Both the position numbers and the translations under genes were made by a program. Shown piece by piece: positions 34,399 to 42,403 of a stretch of DNA of 64,000 nucleotides. Position 1 is the stretch's first letter; every line of letters starts with the position of its first letter. This DNA is from Pseudomonadota bacterium (GTDB lineage: Bacteria; Pseudomonadota; Gammaproteobacteria; Steroidobacterales; Steroidobacteraceae): positions 1 through 64,000 of the forward strand of contig JANXWS010000066.1 of assembly GCA_025351005.1 (NCBI GenBank), written 5' to 3'. The notes under the pieces were generated by a model, which saw only the letters and a program-made list of their open reading frames with translations, made no database searches and was not told where the DNA came from.

Positions 34399-34716
34399 CT
34401 ACTGATCGCCGTGCCCGCCCGGCCGGCCCATCGTCCTGCCTTGGCGTGCGAGCTGGCGGCGGGTCACTTTCGGATCCTGCGGCAGCGGCCGGTACAGCTC
34501 GACGCGATCGCCGTCCTCGAGCCGGTGGCCGGGCGGCACGAGCCGTCCAAAGACGCCAAGTGGCGCATCGCGGGCGATAGCCGGGCATCGCTCGCGGATC
34601 CCGGACAGCGTCACCGCCGCGGCGGCGGTCGTGCCTGGCGGAACCTCCAGCTCGATCAGGATCTGCCGCTCGCGCTCGGCCCATACGACCGCCACCCGGA
34701 GCCCCGGCGAGTTCAC
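34399..34716 (-). CDS. rnfH: RnfH family protein (RatB-like)
   Basis: 105-aa ubiquitin-like (beta-grasp) protein of the RnfH family, often next to ratA. Conserved segments: RVAVVWAERERQILIELEVP, then LGVFGRLVPPGHRLEDGDRV and ELYRPLPQDPKVTRRQLA. The exact role is unknown; E. coli RatB is its homologue. GTG start at 34716 overlaps the ratA stop (GTGA); an upstream in-frame ATG lies inside ratA. No rnf genes are nearby. Confidence 0.85.
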   Translation of the reverse strand: MNSPGLRVAVVWAERERQILIELEVPPGTTAAAAVTLSGIRERCPAIARDAPLGVFGRLVPPGHRLEDGDRVELYRPLPQDPKVTRRQLARQGRTMGRPGGHGDQ

Positions 34717-35174
34717 GGGTAGATCTCGCGCGCCCGCTGGACGAACGAGTCGACCAGCGAATCCCACGTCGCCTCAAAGAGCGACCCGAACAGCGCGCCG
34801 AGCGCGACGTTGCGGAACTCGAAGCGCACCTCGAGCTCGACCCGGCAGCCCTTGACCTCGCCCGGCTGCCCGTCCGGTCCCCGCGACCGGATCGGCAGGA
34901 ACTGCCAGTGGCCCGCAAAGGTCCTGAACGGACCGTCGCCGAGCCGCATGTCGATGCGCTCGCCGGGCCGCATGCTGTTGATCGTCTTGACCCGGCTCCT
35001 GATGCCGCGACGCTCCATGTGCACCGTCGCCGTCAGCGACTCGGTGGTCTCTGCCTCGACCGTCGTCCGCGGGCACCACTTCAGGAACTCGGGGTAACGC
35101 CGGACGTCATTGACGAGCGCGTACATCTGCTCGGGCGTGTGCGAGACGAGCGCGCTGCGGCGGACTTCGCGCAT
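34713..35174 (-). CDS. ratA: RatA family coenzyme Q-binding START-domain protein
   Basis: 153-aa SRPBCC/START-domain protein. E. coli RatA was described as a toxin that blocks 70S assembly, while eukaryotic homologues (Coq10) bind coenzyme Q. Conserved start MREVRRSALVSHTPEQMYAL, then DVRRYPEFLKWCP and FEFRNVALGALFGSLFE. ATG at 35174. Paired with rnfH through a GTGA overlap, and divergent from smpB by 104 bp, the widespread smpB/ratA arrangement. Confidence 0.92.
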   Translation of the reverse strand: MREVRRSALVSHTPEQMYALVNDVRRYPEFLKWCPRTTVEAETTESLTATVHMERRGIRSRVKTINSMRPGERIDMRLGDGPFRTFAGHWQFLPIRSRGPDGQPGEVKGCRVELEVRFEFRNVALGALFGSLFEATWDSLVDSFVQRAREIYP

Positions 35175-35278
35175 CGGGCGGTGGCTCAGCGAACGGCGGG
35201 CCGGGGACTCATTGTGGCGGCGCGGCCGTCCGGCGACAACGAGTCTAGAATGGCGGTCCGCAGCGGGGCGCAGCAACG

Positions 35279-35758
35279 ATGGCCGATGCCGACAAGGACT
35301 CTCACGCGGACACGATCGCGCTCAACCGGCGCGCGCGCCATGAGTTTTTCATCGACGAGCGCTACGAGGCCGGACTCGCCCTGCTCGGCTGGGAGGTCAA
35401 GTCGCTGCGCGCCGGCCGGCTGCAGCTCGCCGAGGGCTACGTGCTGCTCAAGGATGACGAGGCGTTCCTGCTCGGCAGCCACATCGCGCCGTTGAACTCG
35501 GCCTCGACCCACGTTCTCGCGGACCCGACCCGGACGCGCAAGCTCCTGCTCAGGCGCCGCCAGATCGACCACCTGGTTGGCGCCGTCGAGCGCAAGGGAT
35601 ACACGCTGATCCCGCTCGCGATGTACTGGAAGGACGGCCGTGCCAAGCTCGAGATCGGGCTCGCGCGCGGCAAGAAGCAGCACGACAAGCGCGCCAGCGA
35701 GAAGGACCGCGACTGGCAGCGGGAGAAGGGACGCGCGCTCCGCGCGCGCAATCGCTGA
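35279..35758 (+). CDS. smpB: SsrA-binding protein SmpB
   Basis: Partner of tmRNA in trans-translation; carries tmRNA to stalled ribosomes. 159 aa. OB-fold core with [39 protein letters not shown] and [20 protein letters not shown]; the basic C-terminal tail ([20 protein letters not shown]) enters the mRNA channel. ATG at 35279. The tmRNA gene lies downstream on the same strand. Confidence 0.97.
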   Translation: MADADKDSHADTIALNRRARHEFFIDERYEAGLALLGWEVKSLRAGRLQLAEGYVLLKDDEAFLLGSHIAPLNSASTHVLADPTRTRKLLLRRRQIDHLVGAVERKGYTLIPLAMYWKDGRAKLEIGLARGKKQHDKRASEKDRDWQREKGRALRARNR

Positions 35759-35766
35759 GGTTCGCG

Positions 35767-36114
35767 TCAGGGAAGCGCGGCGATGATGACAATCTCGACC
35801 TTGTAGGCAGGAAGCGCGAGCCGGGCCTCGACCGTCGCGCGCGCAGGCGCCTGCCCCTTCGCGACCCACGCTTCCCAGACCGCGTTCATCTCGGCGAAGG
35901 TCGCGATGTCGGCGAGGTAGACGGTCGCCGAGAGGATCCGGGTCTTGTCGGTGCCGGCGCGCAGCAGCAGCCGGTCGATCGCCTCGAGCACCTGGCGTGT
36001 CTGGCCGGCCACGTCGGCCGACGCGTCGCGCGCCACCTGTCCTGCTACATAGACGGTCTCGCCGTGCAGCACGGCCTGTGACATGCGCGGGCCGGTCTCG
36101 ATGCGCGTGATCAT
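35767..36114 (-). CDS. RidA family (YjgF/YER057c/UK114) protein
   Basis: 115-aa protein of the family whose archetype RidA hydrolyses reactive enamine/imine intermediates from PLP enzymes. Motifs: VYVAGQVARDASADVAGQT, then PARATVEARLALPAYKVEIV, with the conserved arginine in PARATVEA. I use ATG at 36114 because GGAG lies 8 nt upstream; a GTG three codons earlier overlaps that site. Not near ilvA, so it may be a RidA paralogue (Rid2-7 type) rather than canonical RidA. Confidence 0.85.
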   Translation of the reverse strand: MITRIETGPRMSQAVLHGETVYVAGQVARDASADVAGQTRQVLEAIDRLLLRAGTDKTRILSATVYLADIATFAEMNAVWEAWVAKGQAPARATVEARLALPAYKVEIVIIAALP

Positions 36115-36216
36115 CGTGGGCACTCCGGCCCGCGTGGATCGGGGCGTCGCTGAATTGCCAATCTACCCCAATTGAGGGACGTGAAGTCCGTACGGGCGGC
36201 CAAGGGCGACTTCGCG

Positions 36217-36222
36217 TATGAT
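36217..36222 (+). promoter_or_regulatory. Candidate -10 box of ssrA
   Basis: TATGAT, five of six matches, placing transcription initiation around 36229, some 7 nt before the mature 5' end of tmRNA, which would then be trimmed by RNase P. No recognisable -35 at 16-18 bp. Confidence 0.35.
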
Positions 36223-36235
36223 CGACCGGTGATTT

Positions 36236-36587
36236 GGGGGCGACCGGTTTCGACGTGGGTCGTGAAACTCCAGGTGCATGCCGAGGTGCAGGTTCCTCGT
36301 TAAACCATTTGCAAATTCTAGCTGCGAACGACAACAGCTACGCTCTGGCGGCTTAAGCCCCGCCTACTCTGCTCCTCTCCGTGCCTGTGCGGGTCGAGAC
36401 AGGGTCGCAATCACAGGATCGCGTGGTGCGCGTGTTTCGGGTAGTACCGCGTTAAAAAGGACGGAGCTGGCATCGGGTTTTCCCTGCCGATCGGGTAGCC
36501 CGGCGTGAGAACAGTAGACCGGATAAGCATGTAGGTCCTGGCGCGTAGCACTTGCGGACGGGGGTTCAATTCCCCCCGCCTCCACCA
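36236..36587 (+). ncRNA. ssrA: Transfer-messenger RNA (tmRNA)
   Basis: About 352 nt. The 5' end GGGGGCG pairs with the 3' CGCCTCC, followed by A and CCA, forming the tRNA-Ala-like acceptor; the T-arm GGACGGGGGTTCAATTCC lies near the 3' end. The tag reading frame starts with the resume codon GCG at 36324 and ends with TAA at 36354-36356, encoding ANDNSYALAA. The C-terminal LAA is the ClpXP degron. Tandem GC-rich pseudoknots follow. Together with SmpB it rescues stalled ribosomes. Confidence 0.95.
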
Positions 36588-36737
36588 CTTCAGGGGTTTG
36601 CGAAGACCTCCGTGGACCCGCGGGCGCCTGAAGGAAATCGGCGCTCCGGGCCGTCATTGCGCCCGCAATGCCGATCCCGCGGCGGCTGTGGCGCACACGT
36701 TGTACCGCTGGTGATGGCCGCCGCGTCGCAGGACCTT

Positions 36738-37116
36738 CCCTCCCGTGATCAACACTGCGCTCGGCGGCAATGCGGCGGCGAGCCCGCCGCGCGGCAGCTG
36801 CAGAAAGTCCACGACCGCGAACAGCCCCGTTGCAGGATCGATTGCCTGGACGCTTGCGGTGGACGCGTCGTGGGGAGCAGACATTCGGGTCGCATACGAA
36901 CTGGTTCTCGCCGCCGGCGACGAGTACCGAGCTGTCCGCACGCACGGTCTCTACATGCGTGCTCCGCGCCGCCGCAATGCTCCCGGTTGACGCACGCTTA
37001 CCCGCAATAGCGTCGTCGAGTTCGGCGCTGACAAGGGTGCTGCCCGGTGCGGTCCCGCGCGTGACGAGTTCCAGCGGCACAGACATCTGCGCCGCCGGTG
37101 TTGTCTTGGCGCACAT
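36738..37116 (-). pseudogene. Decayed Kelch-repeat / galactose-oxidase-like gene fragment
   Basis: Two reading frames on the minus strand each carry Kelch-repeat sequence that join across a 1-nt frame shift between about 36906 and 36869. The first frame reads STGSIAAARSTHV then SSVLVAGGEN; the second reads VQAIDPATGLFAVVDFLQLP then AAALPPSAVLITGG. Intact bacterial Kelch repeats have the form YDPATGxFxxTGSMxxARxxH with LLPxGKVLVAGG. The fragment has no proper start, is far shorter than a Kelch propeller, and lies just 3' of ssrA. Remnant of a larger, possibly secreted protein. Confidence 0.5.
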
Positions 37117-37133
37117 GCTAGCATCGCGGCGCC

Positions 37134-38294
37134 GTGTACCGAGACTTCTCCTCGCTCTGGCCCCTCGACCCGACGATCACACACCTCAACCACGGGTCCT
37201 TCGGCGCCTGCCCGAAGGCCGTCCTGGCGGAGCAGGCGGCGCTGCGCGCGGAGATGGAACGGGAGCCAGTGGACTTCCTCGCGACCCAACTTCAGAACCG
37301 TCTCGACGCGGCTCGGAAGCCGCTGGCCGTATTCCTCGGCGCCGATCCCGTGGATCTCGCCTTTGTGACCAACGCGACCGCCGGCGTCAACGCGGTGCTG
37401 CGCTCGCTCAACTTCGGGCCTGGCGACGAGTTGCTCGTCACGAACCACACCTACGCGGCGTGCCGCAAGGCGGCCGAGTACGTGGCCGCGCGCACCGGGG
37501 CGCGCGTGGTAGTCGCGACCGTCCCGTTTCCGCTACGCGACGATGAGGAGGTTGTGACCGCGATTCTCGCCTGCGTCTCGCGGAACACCCGGCTCGCTCT
37601 GATCGACCACATTACGAGCCCAACGGCGCTCGTCCTGCCAGTGGCACGCCTGGTCGCGGCGCTGCGCGCGCGGGGCGTCGAGACGCTCGTCGATGGAGCC
37701 CATGCGCCGGGCCAGGTGCCGCTTGCGCTCGGCGAATTGGGCGCCGCGTACTACACCGGCAACGCGCACAAGTGGATGTGCGCTCCAAAGGGAGCAGCCT
37801 TCCTTCACGTCCGCCGCGACCGGCAGCGGGACGTCCACCCGCTGGTGATCAGCCATGGCTACGGGAGCGGCTTTCATGCCGAGTTCGACTGGACCGGTAC
37901 CTGTGACCCGACGCCGTGGTTGTGCATTCCGGAGGCCATCCGCTTCATGGGCGCGCTGCTTCCGGGAGGCTGGCCGGAGGTGATGGCGACCAACCGCGCG
38001 CTCGCGCTGCGCGCGCGCGTTCTTCTGTGCGCTTCGCTCGGCCTGGACGCGCCCGCCCCGGACACGATGATCGCTTCGATGGCCTCGATCCCCCTGTCCC
38101 TGGCCGAGCCCGGGTCGCCGGCGGCCAGCCTCGACAGCGACCGACTCGGCGGCTGGTTCCGTGAACGCGGCGTGCGCACGTGGCTGTATTCGCATCCGGC
38201 GCCGCTGCTGCGGATCTCGGCCCAGCTGTACAACGACATCGTGCAGTTCGAGAAACTCGCGCGCCTGCTGGTCGAGGCGATGCATGGCGGATGA
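37134..38294 (+). CDS. Class-V aminotransferase fold PLP enzyme (isopenicillin-N-epimerase-like)
   Basis: 386-aa fold-type I PLP enzyme. N-terminal THLNHGSFGACPKAV is the signature of the CefD/EgtE-like branch; PLP-contacting D187 (LVDGAHAPGQ) and Schiff-base lysine K213 (TGNAHKWMCAPKG). Members include isopenicillin N epimerase and C-S lyases of ergothioneine synthesis, so the reaction is not fixed by sequence; no egt or beta-lactam genes are in view. GTG start at 37134. Its 3' end overlaps the APC permease by 11 bp, suggesting the permease brings in its amino-acid-like substrate. Confidence 0.85.
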   Translation: MYRDFSSLWPLDPTITHLNHGSFGACPKAVLAEQAALRAEMEREPVDFLATQLQNRLDAARKPLAVFLGADPVDLAFVTNATAGVNAVLRSLNFGPGDELLVTNHTYAACRKAAEYVAARTGARVVVATVPFPLRDDEEVVTAILACVSRNTRLALIDHITSPTALVLPVARLVAALRARGVETLVDGAHAPGQVPLALGELGAAYYTGNAHKWMCAPKGAAFLHVRRDRQRDVHPLVISHGYGSGFHAEFDWTGTCDPTPWLCIPEAIRFMGALLPGGWPEVMATNRALALRARVLLCASLGLDAPAPDTMIASMASIPLSLAEPGSPAASLDSDRLGGWFRERGVRTWLYSHPAPLLRISAQLYNDIVQFEKLARLLVEAMHGG

Positions 38295-39630
38295 CGGCAG
38301 CCGCATCGAGCCACGGCTTTCGACCTTCGACACTGCGATGGTCGTGTTCAGTCTGGTCGTCGGCATCGGGATTTTCCGGACACCGGCGATCGTCGCCGGC
38401 GCCGCGGGAAGCACGGCGCTGTTTTTCACCGCCTGGGCGACGGCCGGCGTCGTCAGCCTGATCGGCGCTCTCACGTTCGCGGAGATCGGATCGCGACACC
38501 CACGGGCCGGCGGCTACTACGGCGTGGTCGCGGACTGTTATCACCCGACCCTCGCGTTCATGCTGAACTGGGCGCAGGCCCTGATGCAGGGCGCCGGCGC
38601 TGCGGGCGTCGCGTTCATCGGCGCCGACTACCTCGCGCCGGTGCTGCTGCCGGCGGGATTGCCGGCGCCGCACGCCGCGCTCGCGATCGCCGTCGCGACG
38701 ATGCTCGTCCTGCTGCTGCTCAACTACCGCGGCATCCGCTCGGGTGCGCGCGCGCAGAACCTGCTGTCGGCGGTCAAGATCGCGATGATTGCCGGGCTCG
38801 CGGCTGTTGCGCTCCTTCTCACCCCGCACGCCGGTCCGACAGCAGCAGTCCCGGCGCCGCTGACCCCGTGGTTGCCGCGCCTCGCCGCGGCGCTCATTCC
38901 GTGCTTCTACGCCTACGGCGGCTATCAGATGACGATGAACCTCGGCGCCGACCTCAAGGACGCGCGCCGACGTTTTCCACTCGCGATCACGGCCGGCATG
39001 CTGACGGTCGTTGCGCTCTACCTGCTGCTCAATCTCGCTTACCAGCGGGTCCTCGGCACCGCCGGCGTCGCGGGCTCCAAATTGGTCGCCGCGACGCTGT
39101 CGCGTGCGATCTTCGGGCCCGCCGGTGAAGTCGCGGTGTCCCTCGCCGTGTTTGTCTCCGCCGCGGGCTTTGTCAACGCGACGATTCTGCAGATGCCGCG
39201 CAGCTTCCACGCGATGGCGCTCGACGGCGTCCTGCCGCGGGCGTTTCTGCGTGTCAACGCGACGACGCAGGTGCAGGAGACGGGCCTGCTGTTCTTCGCC
39301 GCAACGATGCTGGTGCCGGCGTTTCTGCTTGGCTCCTTTGAGAAACTTCTCAATTACGTGATCTTTACCGACGCCATCACGATTGCCGTCGTGGCCTCGA
39401 CCGTGTTCGTGCTGCGGCGCCGGCCGTTTGCCGAGACCCGTTTCTCGATGCCCGGTTATCCGGTGCTGCCGGCCATTTACGTGCTGTGTCTGCTTGGCGT
39501 CGCAGCAAGCGTTCTGGTGGCCGAAACTCGCCTGGCGCTTACCGGAATTGCGATCTTGCTCGCCGGCTGGCCGCTGTTTCGCTTCGGCCGCCGGCTGATG
39601 GCTGCCGGCGGCGCCTCGGCACGGCGGTGA
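38284..39630 (+). CDS. APC-superfamily amino acid permease
   Basis: 448-aa inner-membrane transporter with about 12 hydrophobic helices. The unwound helix-1 motif VFSLVVGIGIFRTPAIVAG is the classic APC substrate/ion site; helix 6 region IPCFYAYGGYQMTMNLGADL and LKDARRRFPLAI match the eukaryotic-LAT/YhjE-like branch. ATG at 38284 lies inside the end of the aminotransferase gene (ATGCATGGCGGATGA region), so the two are translationally coupled. The substrate is unknown; amino acid or derivative inferred. Confidence 0.88.
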   Translation: MADDGSRIEPRLSTFDTAMVVFSLVVGIGIFRTPAIVAGAAGSTALFFTAWATAGVVSLIGALTFAEIGSRHPRAGGYYGVVADCYHPTLAFMLNWAQALMQGAGAAGVAFIGADYLAPVLLPAGLPAPHAALAIAVATMLVLLLLNYRGIRSGARAQNLLSAVKIAMIAGLAAVALLLTPHAGPTAAVPAPLTPWLPRLAAALIPCFYAYGGYQMTMNLGADLKDARRRFPLAITAGMLTVVALYLLLNLAYQRVLGTAGVAGSKLVAATLSRAIFGPAGEVAVSLAVFVSAAGFVNATILQMPRSFHAMALDGVLPRAFLRVNATTQVQETGLLFFAATMLVPAFLLGSFEKLLNYVIFTDAITIAVVASTVFVLRRRPFAETRFSMPGYPVLPAIYVLCLLGVAASVLVAETRLALTGIAILLAGWPLFRFGRRLMAAGGASARR

Positions 39631-39758
39631 GCCTGCGGCCCTGGACCTCGACCGGGCGTGACTGCGCCGCCATCCCAATCGTTCTCCGGATTCCCGAGCA
39701 GCTGCGGTCGTACTCGATCGAGTGAAACAGTGCTGCTAGGTCCTGGGACCGCCTTGAG

Positions 39759-39785
39759 GTTCGCGCGGCCACCGGGCCCGCGAAC
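39759..39785. terminator. Strong hairpin between convergent permease and amidase genes
   Basis: GTTCGCG-C-GGCC, loop ACCG, GGCC-CGCGAAC: an 11-bp stem with one bulged C in the 201-bp convergent gap 39631-39831. No T tract on either side, so factor-independent termination is doubtful; it may insulate the two transcripts. Nothing else is recognised in this gap. Confidence 0.35.
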
Positions 39786-39831
39786 TCTGCCGTTGAACTC
39801 CGCTCGCGGCCGCAGTCACGGCGGCCGTCCT

Positions 39832-40953
39832 TCAATGAGCGGCCGGCTTGTAGTGGACGAAGACCGCCTTGGGAATCATGCAGTGCACGCCCTTGCGGAT
39901 GTCGACGACCTGCGTGACGCGGCAATCCCCCACGATTGACGCGAGCGAGTACGCCTCTTCGCGGCTCATCGGGACGATCTGCTGCGCGGCGAGCCAGCGG
40001 ACGGTCTGTTCGACTGCGATCTTCATCGCCTGGTTGAGGTCCTCGTCGTAGCCCATGAAGATCCAGTGCGTCCTGGTCTCGGCCCACGGCCATTCCGTCT
40101 TCAGGTCCTTGCGCACGATCGCGCGAATCTCGATCTCCTTGAATGCGCACTCGAGTGCCGTCAGGTTCACCTCGCCGTTGCCCTGGCGGCAGTGGGAATC
40201 GCCCGTCCAGATCAGGCCGCCCTTGAGAAAGACGGGCACGTACAACGTTGATCCCGCCTGCAGCTCGTTCAGGTCCATGTTCGAGCCGTTTTTCCAGGGA
40301 CGCAGAGTACTGGTGCGTCCCTTCGCATCGCGTATCGGCGGCCCGGCCTTCTCGGCCGGTTCGTTGGGGTCCACGCCGACGGCAAACGTCCCCGGAAACG
40401 GCTTCACGTCGATGACGACGCCCGGCTTGAAGACGGTCTCCATCCGGGCGAGGTCGAGCTTGTAGAAACGGACAAATCCCTCCGGAAACTGCGCCGCCAG
40501 CAGGCCGACCGAGGGGAACTCCGCGCCCGGCAGGTTGAAGTTGAAGGCGTCCTCCTTGGGAATGATTTTCAGGAACTGGATCTCCATCGTGTCGCCCGGC
40601 TCCGCCTCGGCGACGTAAATGGGCCCGGTGATGGAGTGCGGGCCGCCGCCGGGATTTTCCTTGCGCAGCTTCACGATCGTTCCCATCTCGACGCCGGGCT
40701 TGATCTGGCCGAGCGAATGAGAAACTGTTTCGATCGAGACCGTGTCGCCGGAGTGGATCGTCAGCCGGGGCTTCTCATTGGCGTCGTACCAGCCCCACTG
40801 CACGTTCTCCGGCGTCGCCGGCAGTGAATAGTGCTTAGCTGGCCGCGACCCCGGTGCGTTCGTCTCGGCCCCGCCTTTCTCCTGCGCCGCGCCCTGGACC
40901 GGGCAGCCGAGGAGCACCGCGACGACGATCGACAGCAGAAACGACGTTTTCAT
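39832..40953 (-). CDS. Exported acetamidase/formamidase-family protein
   Basis: 373-aa member of the FmdA/AmdA amide hydrolase family, with an N-terminal export signal (MKTSFLLSIVVAVLLGC) that is unusual for this mostly cytoplasmic family. LLGC could be a lipobox (C17), or cleavage could follow QGAAQ. Conserved pieces: HSGDTVSIETVSHS, GGPHSITGPIYVAEAEPGD, WTGDSHCRQGNGEVNLTALE and a GYDEDLNQAMKIAV segment. ATG at 40953 with GAGG 5 nt upstream; an earlier in-frame ATG is less likely. Convergent with the permease. Hydrolysis of a small amide in the periplasm is an inference. Confidence 0.82.
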   Translation of the reverse strand: MKTSFLLSIVVAVLLGCPVQGAAQEKGGAETNAPGSRPAKHYSLPATPENVQWGWYDANEKPRLTIHSGDTVSIETVSHSLGQIKPGVEMGTIVKLRKENPGGGPHSITGPIYVAEAEPGDTMEIQFLKIIPKEDAFNFNLPGAEFPSVGLLAAQFPEGFVRFYKLDLARMETVFKPGVVIDVKPFPGTFAVGVDPNEPAEKAGPPIRDAKGRTSTLRPWKNGSNMDLNELQAGSTLYVPVFLKGGLIWTGDSHCRQGNGEVNLTALECAFKEIEIRAIVRKDLKTEWPWAETRTHWIFMGYDEDLNQAMKIAVEQTVRWLAAQQIVPMSREEAYSLASIVGDCRVTQVVDIRKGVHCMIPKAVFVHYKPAAH

Positions 40954-41403
40954 GAGGACCTCGCGTTTCGAGGAGACACCGACGCGAATCATGATAGTTG
41001 AGAACGGCGCCGCCCCGCATCACGCCGTCGCTGCTGGCCGCGGCCTGGCGCCGTGCGCACCGGCAACGGACATCCTTCGGCAAGACCGGCGCGGCCCGGC
41101 CGGCGGTGACGGTCGCCACGCCGCCGGCAGACCACGCGCCCACGTGTCCGCCGCCCGGGCGGGTCGCCCCGAGGACGGGCCACTGCCGGTCGGGTGGCTT
41201 CGCGCGCCGGAGCCGTGGGCGCGGGATCCGTCGCGGGATTGTTGCGGCTGGCTTTTCTCTGGTTCAATGCCTGCCGACGCCGGTCGTTTGCGAGAGGGGG
41301 GACGCGCGGGTGCAGGGGTCACGCGACGCGCCCAACCGCCGTGGCCGACGGCGTCTGGCTGCACGAGAGCGTCTTCGACCGGGCCGCAGGGGGATCAGCG
41401 ATC
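40954..41403. other. 450-bp divergent gap, no gene recognised
   Basis: Region between the amidase-family gene and the ureidoglycolate-lyase-like gene. Several GC-driven open frames exist on both strands but none shows a recognisable family, start context or codon pattern. A minus-strand TATCAT near 40992-40997 could be a -10 box for the amidase gene. Confidence 0.4.
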
Positions 41404-42066
41404 ATGGAATTCGACGCGGGACACCTCTCCTACGTGCCGACGACCGGCGTGCGGCGAATTCACGAGACGCCGCTGGTTCCCGCCAGCGACGACAGCCTCA
41501 AGGGCTACGGCTGCGTCGTCGACGACCCGCACGGATTCCCGATCGAAATCGTCCGTTGGCCCGCCCGCGGCCCGCGCCCGGTCGACTCGAATTCCGGTGA
41601 CCAGGGCGGCGTTGCCGAGGGCGTGTTCGAGTTCTGGTGGCGGGGCGAGACGCTGTACGCGCGCAACAACGCAGTCGGGGACAATTATCTGTTCGGCTGG
41701 AGCAACTGGCCCGAGGAGGCCGCGATCGACGGCTCTGGGACCGAACGCCACCGCGCCCTGATCTGGCGCGCCAACTACCACCCCGACGGCGGTCAACTGT
41801 TCTACCCGCTTCACGGCCAGAGCTTCGTCGTGCCGCTGGCGCTGCCCGGCGACGACGTGACTCCGGCGCGCTTTGTCTCCTTCTGGTGCGAGGGCGGCCG
41901 CGGCCTGTACATCCATCCAAACGTCTGGCACGGGGCGGTCGTCCCGCTGGAAGACCACGCGGAATTCCTGGACCGGCAAGGCCGGGTTCACGCCCGCGTG
42001 TCGGTGGACTTCCCGAAGGAATTTGGTTGCTACCTCGCCGCACCGTTGCGGCGACCCGAAGTCTGA
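41404..42066 (+). CDS. Ureidoglycolate lyase (AllA)-family protein
   Basis: 220-aa cupin-like protein. The alignment to AllA is recognisable by eye: YGCVVDDP near residue 36, then NYHPDGGQLFYPLHGQSFVV with VPLALPGDD, and IHPNVWHGAVVPL with the conserved metal/active-site histidine. It is longer than the roughly 160-aa E. coli AllA because of a central insertion (VFEFWWRGETLYARNNAVGD). No other allantoin-pathway gene is nearby, so the physiological substrate is open. ATG at 41404 with an AGGGGGA stretch 9 nt upstream; the frame is open further upstream without similarity. Confidence 0.75.
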   Translation: MEFDAGHLSYVPTTGVRRIHETPLVPASDDSLKGYGCVVDDPHGFPIEIVRWPARGPRPVDSNSGDQGGVAEGVFEFWWRGETLYARNNAVGDNYLFGWSNWPEEAAIDGSGTERHRALIWRANYHPDGGQLFYPLHGQSFVVPLALPGDDVTPARFVSFWCEGGRGLYIHPNVWHGAVVPLEDHAEFLDRQGRVHARVSVDFPKEFGCYLAAPLRRPEV

Positions 42067-42403
42067 CGACGCGCTGCGCCGCCGCCGTCTGCGCCGACCG
42101 CGTGCGTCGATTATCGGCCTCCCAACGCGATCGGGCCCGCTCCCTCACAAACTGCACCGCTGCCACCGGCCATCCGTCAGCTCGTTCCACGAACCGCATT
42201 CCTGCAGCTCGCGCTGCTCGTCGTAGTAGTGGATTTCAGGTACCGGCCGGCCGCGCTCCCGGGACAAGGCCGACGACCGCGACGTACTACTTGCTGATGC
42301 AGTTCGGAAGTCCCGACATCTGGATGCGCTGACCGGTATTCCGGCGGCGGCAAGCGACTAGCGGTCCCGGGCCGGTCACGCGGCCGGCGCGGGCCGCGCA
42401 GAG
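42067..42403. other. 337-bp convergent gap with only doubtful small frames
   Basis: Lies between the AllA-like gene (+) and the ABC permease (-). On the minus strand a 40-codon TTG-initiated frame (42267-42145) would read SRERGRPVPEIHYYDEQREL and onward; on the plus strand a frame ends QFGSPDIWMR at 42332. Neither has a ribosome-binding site nor a known family. Treated as non-coding or gene remnant. Confidence 0.35.

Noticed and set aside
36364-36610. Minus-strand protein reading through tmRNA (contains GGIEPPSASATRQ...)
   Set aside because: It is the reverse complement of ssrA, a well-known spurious translation; the tmRNA explains the conservation.
36560-42403. Repeat of the ssrA 3' end marking an island boundary
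   Set aside because: I looked for a second copy of the T-arm/CCA end and did not find one by eye; a computed repeat search would be needed.
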